A DNA stretch of 7,478 nucleotides. It comes from an uncultured Spirochaetales bacterium. Its GTDB lineage: Bacteria; Spirochaetota; Spirochaetia; Treponematales; Treponemataceae. Each line of letters begins with the position of its first letter. Within the stretch, counting starts at the first letter, position 1. A program made the translations under genes and the position numbers. The stretch lies in assembly GCA_946061495.1 (NCBI GenBank), contig CAMGSV010000128.1:1-7478 (forward strand). Direction: 5' to 3'. Shown here piece after piece: positions 5,175-7,478 of the stretch. The notes beneath the pieces are model-generated. The model searched no databases. It saw only the letters and a program-made list of their open reading frames with translations, and was not told the origin of the DNA.

Positions 5175-5232
5175 GTCAAGCCCCATCCCTAGTATACCAC
5201 GGTTTCTGCATCCGTTGGGGATGAGTCTTGAC
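5175..5232. repeat. Long interrupted inverted repeat enclosing the ATPase gene promoter
   Basis: The left arm GTCAAG-CCC-CATCCC (5175-5189) matches the right arm GGGATG-AGT-CTTGAC (5218-5232). Twelve of 15 positions are complementary, with a central 3-by-3 mismatch and a 28-base loop. The loop contains the -10 box at 5191-5196. It could be a two-site operator around the promoter. In a read-through fusA transcript it could be a 3' stem-loop. No T-run follows, so termination is not the obvious role. Confidence 0.5.
5191..5199 (-). promoter_or_regulatory. Extended -10 promoter (TGG-TATACT) of the ATPase gene
   Basis: On the minus strand TGG precedes TATACT, which fits an extended -10 element. 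No good -35 is seen, and extended -10 promoters often do without one. The start of transcription would be near 5184, giving a leader of about 34 bases before the ATG at 5150. Confidence 0.45.
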
Positions 5233-5244
5233 TTCTGTTCTTGC

Positions 5245-7332
5245 TTACTTCTGCTCTTTCTTCCGCTTCTCTTCATACTCCTTGACCAAGGTCTCGGAGA
5301 TGCTGGCGGGCACCTTGCCATACTTCAGGAACTCCATGGAGAACTCGGCCTTGCCCTGGGTCAGGGAGCGGAGCACGGTGGAGAATCCGAACATCTCGCT
5401 GAGGGGAACCTCCGCCTCAACACGGGAGAAGGTGCCGTCCTCGGTGGAGGACACGATGATGCCACGGCGCTGGTTGATGACAGCGAAGATATTTCCCTGG
5501 AACTCGGTGGGTCCTTCGATGGACACCTTCATGATGGGCTCCAGGATGACGGGCTTGGCCTTGCTGTAGGCCTCCCGGAACGCCCCCTGGGCAGCCACCT
5601 GGAAGGCGATGTCCGAGGAGTCAACGGGATGGAACTGACCGTCGTTGATGGTGCAGCGAACACCCACAATGGGGAATCCGATGAGGGAACCCTTGGTCAT
5701 GGAGGCCCGGAAGCCCTTGTCACAGGAAGGAATGTACTCGTTGGGGATTACACCACCCTTGATGGAGTCCACAAACTCGTAGTCCTTGTCCTCCAGAGGC
5801 TCCATGAATCCAGCCACACGACCGTACTGACCGGAACCACCAGTCTGCTTCTTGTGGGTGTAGTTGAACTCAGCACGCTGGGTAATGGACTCACGGTAGG
5901 CAACCTGGGGCATACCAGTCTCCACCTCGCACTTGTACTCACGCTTCATGCGCTCGATGTACACGTCCAGGTGCAGCTCCCCCATTCCCTTGATGATGGT
6001 CTGGTTGGACTCAGGGTCAACGTAGGTCTGGAAGGTGGGATCCTCCTTGGTAAAGCGGTTCAGGGCCTTTGCCATCTGGTCGGCGGACTTCTTGTCCTTG
6101 GGCGTAATGGCCAAAGAGATAACCGGCTCAGGAACGTACATACTGGTCATGGCATAGTTCAGTCCGCCGCTACAGAAGGTGTCGCCAGAGGCGCAGTCAA
6201 CACCGAAGAGGGCAACGATGTCTCCGGGAACACCCTCATTGATATCCTCCATGCTGGCGGAGTTCATGCGGACAAGGCGTCCAACCTTGAACTTCTTGCG
6301 GGAACGGGTATTGTACAGCTCCTCACCCTTCTTCAGCACTCCCTGGTACACACGAACGTAGGTCAGCTGGCCGTACTGTCCGTCCTCCAGCTTGAATCCC
6401 AAGGACACGCAGGGCTTGTTCTCGTCACAGGACAGCTCCACCTGCTCCTCATTCTTGTCCAAATCCAAAGCAAAGTTCTTTACCTCGGAGGGGTCGGGCA
6501 GGTAGCTCACTACACCGTCCAGCAGGGGCTGGATTCCCTTGTTCTTGTAGGCGGAACCGCAGAACACGGGCACGAACTGCTCGGCCAGGGTTCCCTTGCG
6601 GATAGCGTCACGGATCATCTCCTCGGTGACGCTCTCCTCCAGCATTGCCTCCATCAGCTCGTCGCTGAACATAGAGGCAGCATCCAGCAGCTCCTCCCGG
6701 TACTTGTTGGCCTCGTCCACCAGGTGGGCGGGAATCTCCGCCATGCGGATTTCAGTGCCGCTCTCACCCTCGAAGTACATGGCCTTCATGGTAACCAGGT
6801 CAACCACACCCTCCAGCTTGTCCTCCAAGCCAATGGGAATCTGCATCATGTAGGCGTTGAGACCCAGCTTCTCCCGCAGCTGCATCCGTACCTTGAAGGG
6901 GTTTGCACCAGTACGGTCGCACTTGTTCACAAAGGCAATGCGGGGAACGTGATAGCGCTTCAGCTGGCGGTCTACGGTGATAGACTGGGACTGAACGCCA
7001 CCAACAGAGCACAATACCAAGATGGCTCCGTCCAATACACGCAGGGAGCGCTCCACCTCTACGGTGAAGTCAACGTGACCGGGAGTATCGATAACGTTTA
7101 CTGTGTAATCCTTCCACTGAACCTGGGTTGATGCTGACTGGATGGTGATTCCTCGCTCCCGCTCCAGTTCCATGTTGTCCATAACAGCACCGACACCGTC
7201 TTTTCCGCGAACTTCGTGGATTGCGTGAATCTTGTCGCAGTAAAAAAGGATACGCTCGGACAAGGTTGTCTTGCCGGAGTCAATGTGGGCACTGATACCG
7301 ATATTCCTCATCTTGGAAATATCAAAGCTCAT
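5245..7332 (-). CDS. fusA: Translation elongation factor G, spirochaete/mitochondrial EF-G1 type (695 aa)
   Basis: This GTPase moves tRNAs and mRNA through the ribosome after each peptide bond. ATG 7332 (MSFDISKMRNIG) is preferred because the usual EF-G N-terminus begins there and GAGAGG lies 10 bases upstream; the in-frame extension to 7437 has no family likeness. All G motifs are intact: AHIDSGKT (15-22), RGITI (60-64), DTPGH with catalytic His86 (82-86), NKCD (136-139) and CGSA (258-261). Domains II to V follow, with GMGELHLDVYIERM in domain III and QKQTGGSGQYGR-like and GFRASMTKGSLIG segments in domains IV-V. The length is normal for the family. Ser19 in the P-loop, where standard bacterial EF-G has Ala, and LSERILFY point to the spdEFG1 group, whose hosts usually carry a second EF-G elsewhere. 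It stands outside a str operon. Confidence 0.97.
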   Translation of the reverse strand: MSFDISKMRNIGISAHIDSGKTTLSERILFYCDKIHAIHEVRGKDGVGAVMDNMELERERGITIQSASTQVQWKDYTVNVIDTPGHVDFTVEVERSLRVLDGAILVLCSVGGVQSQSITVDRQLKRYHVPRIAFVNKCDRTGANPFKVRMQLREKLGLNAYMMQIPIGLEDKLEGVVDLVTMKAMYFEGESGTEIRMAEIPAHLVDEANKYREELLDAASMFSDELMEAMLEESVTEEMIRDAIRKGTLAEQFVPVFCGSAYKNKGIQPLLDGVVSYLPDPSEVKNFALDLDKNEEQVELSCDENKPCVSLGFKLEDGQYGQLTYVRVYQGVLKKGEELYNTRSRKKFKVGRLVRMNSASMEDINEGVPGDIVALFGVDCASGDTFCSGGLNYAMTSMYVPEPVISLAITPKDKKSADQMAKALNRFTKEDPTFQTYVDPESNQTIIKGMGELHLDVYIERMKREYKCEVETGMPQVAYRESITQRAEFNYTHKKQTGGSGQYGRVAGFMEPLEDKDYEFVDSIKGGVIPNEYIPSCDKGFRASMTKGSLIGFPIVGVRCTINDGQFHPVDSSDIAFQVAAQGAFREAYSKAKPVILEPIMKVSIEGPTEFQGNIFAVINQRRGIIVSSTEDGTFSRVEAEVPLSEMFGFSTVLRSLTQGKAEFSMEFLKYGKVPASISETLVKEYEEKRKKEQK

Positions 7333-7390
7333 CTTGTATCTACCTCTCAACAAAAATAGTTTGCAATAATAGAAAAAATTGAATCGCCTT

Positions 7391-7419
7391 AGTCTACAGG
7401 AAACAGGAAATAGTATCAA
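7391..7419 (-). promoter_or_regulatory. Candidate sigma-70-type promoter of fusA
   Basis: TTGATA (7419-7414) and TAGACT (7396-7391) are separated by exactly 17 bases. The implied transcript starts near 7384 and has an AT-rich leader of about 52 bases before the ATG at 7332. This is the only promoter in the window where both hexamers are recognisable. The region from 7420 to 7478 shows nothing I can name. Confidence 0.5.
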
Positions 7420-7478
7420 GGGGGGTGTCCGTTCCAAATACCTTTAGGACAGAGAGACAGCCGTGGAAGAATGTGACA

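Noticed and set aside
5151..5321. N-terminal extension of the ATPase into fusA
   Set aside because: The added residues are Arg/Ser/Pro-rich shadow translation of the fusA 3' end, while the ATG at 5150 has a perfect ribosome binding site.
5215..7131. A 638-codon open frame on the plus strand
   Set aside because: It is exactly antisense to fusA, whose family identity is certain. The frame gives a low-complexity Leu/Val/Gly/His-rich protein with no domain, as expected from codon bias opposite a GC-rich gene.
7333..7437. 35-residue N-terminal extension of EF-G
   Set aside because: EF-G begins a few residues before RNIGI; the extension has no family match, covers the promoter and leader, and lacks a ribosome binding site.

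Overview
All recognisable genes in this window lie on the minus strand, so transcription runs from the right end to the left. The best taxonomic clue is the translation factor at the right end. It is a full-length EF-G whose P-loop reads AHIDSGKT, followed by LSERILFY, instead of the usual bacterial AHIDAGKT. This is the EF-G1 form of spirochaetes, planctomycetes, some deltaproteobacteria and mitochondria. With a GAF-GGDEF gene next to it, a spirochaete, possibly Treponema-related, is my favoured source. That is an inference from few genes. Base composition is moderately GC-rich by eye. Shine-Dalgarno sequences (GGAGG type) are strong in front of most genes.

In transcription order the layout is as follows. 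(1) fusA (7332-5245) has its own promoter and is not in an rpsL-rpsG-fusA-tuf arrangement. (2) A lone 225-residue RecA/DnaB/KaiC-fold ATPase (5150-4473) follows, with an extended -10 promoter enclosed by a long interrupted inverted repeat. (3) A GAF-GGDEF diguanylate cyclase gene (4301-3054) is broken by three one-base frameshifts and one in-frame stop, although the GGDEF half remains open. (4) After a terminator comes a two-gene operon: a 228-residue DUF2249 plus AhpD/carboxymuconolactone-decarboxylase-like protein (2869-2183), then a 77-residue DUF1858 protein (2170-1937). A near-perfect palindrome touches its -10 box, and a strong intrinsic terminator ends it. (5) A WYL-domain transcriptional regulator (1828-752) has an unusual Gly/Arg-rich N-terminus and possibly a leaderless start. 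(6) Two small membrane-protein genes come last: 107 residues (664-341), then one that begins at 280 and runs off the left edge. They are separated by a perfect 10-bp hairpin.

Functionally the window mixes a housekeeping translation gene with small regulatory and accessory genes. No mobile element, tRNA, rRNA or CRISPR array is visible. The most interesting parts are the cysteine-free DUF2249/AhpD-like protein with its DUF1858 partner and operator-like palindrome, the stand-alone ATPase behind fusA, and the decaying diguanylate cyclase. I see no convincing new defence or mobile system.
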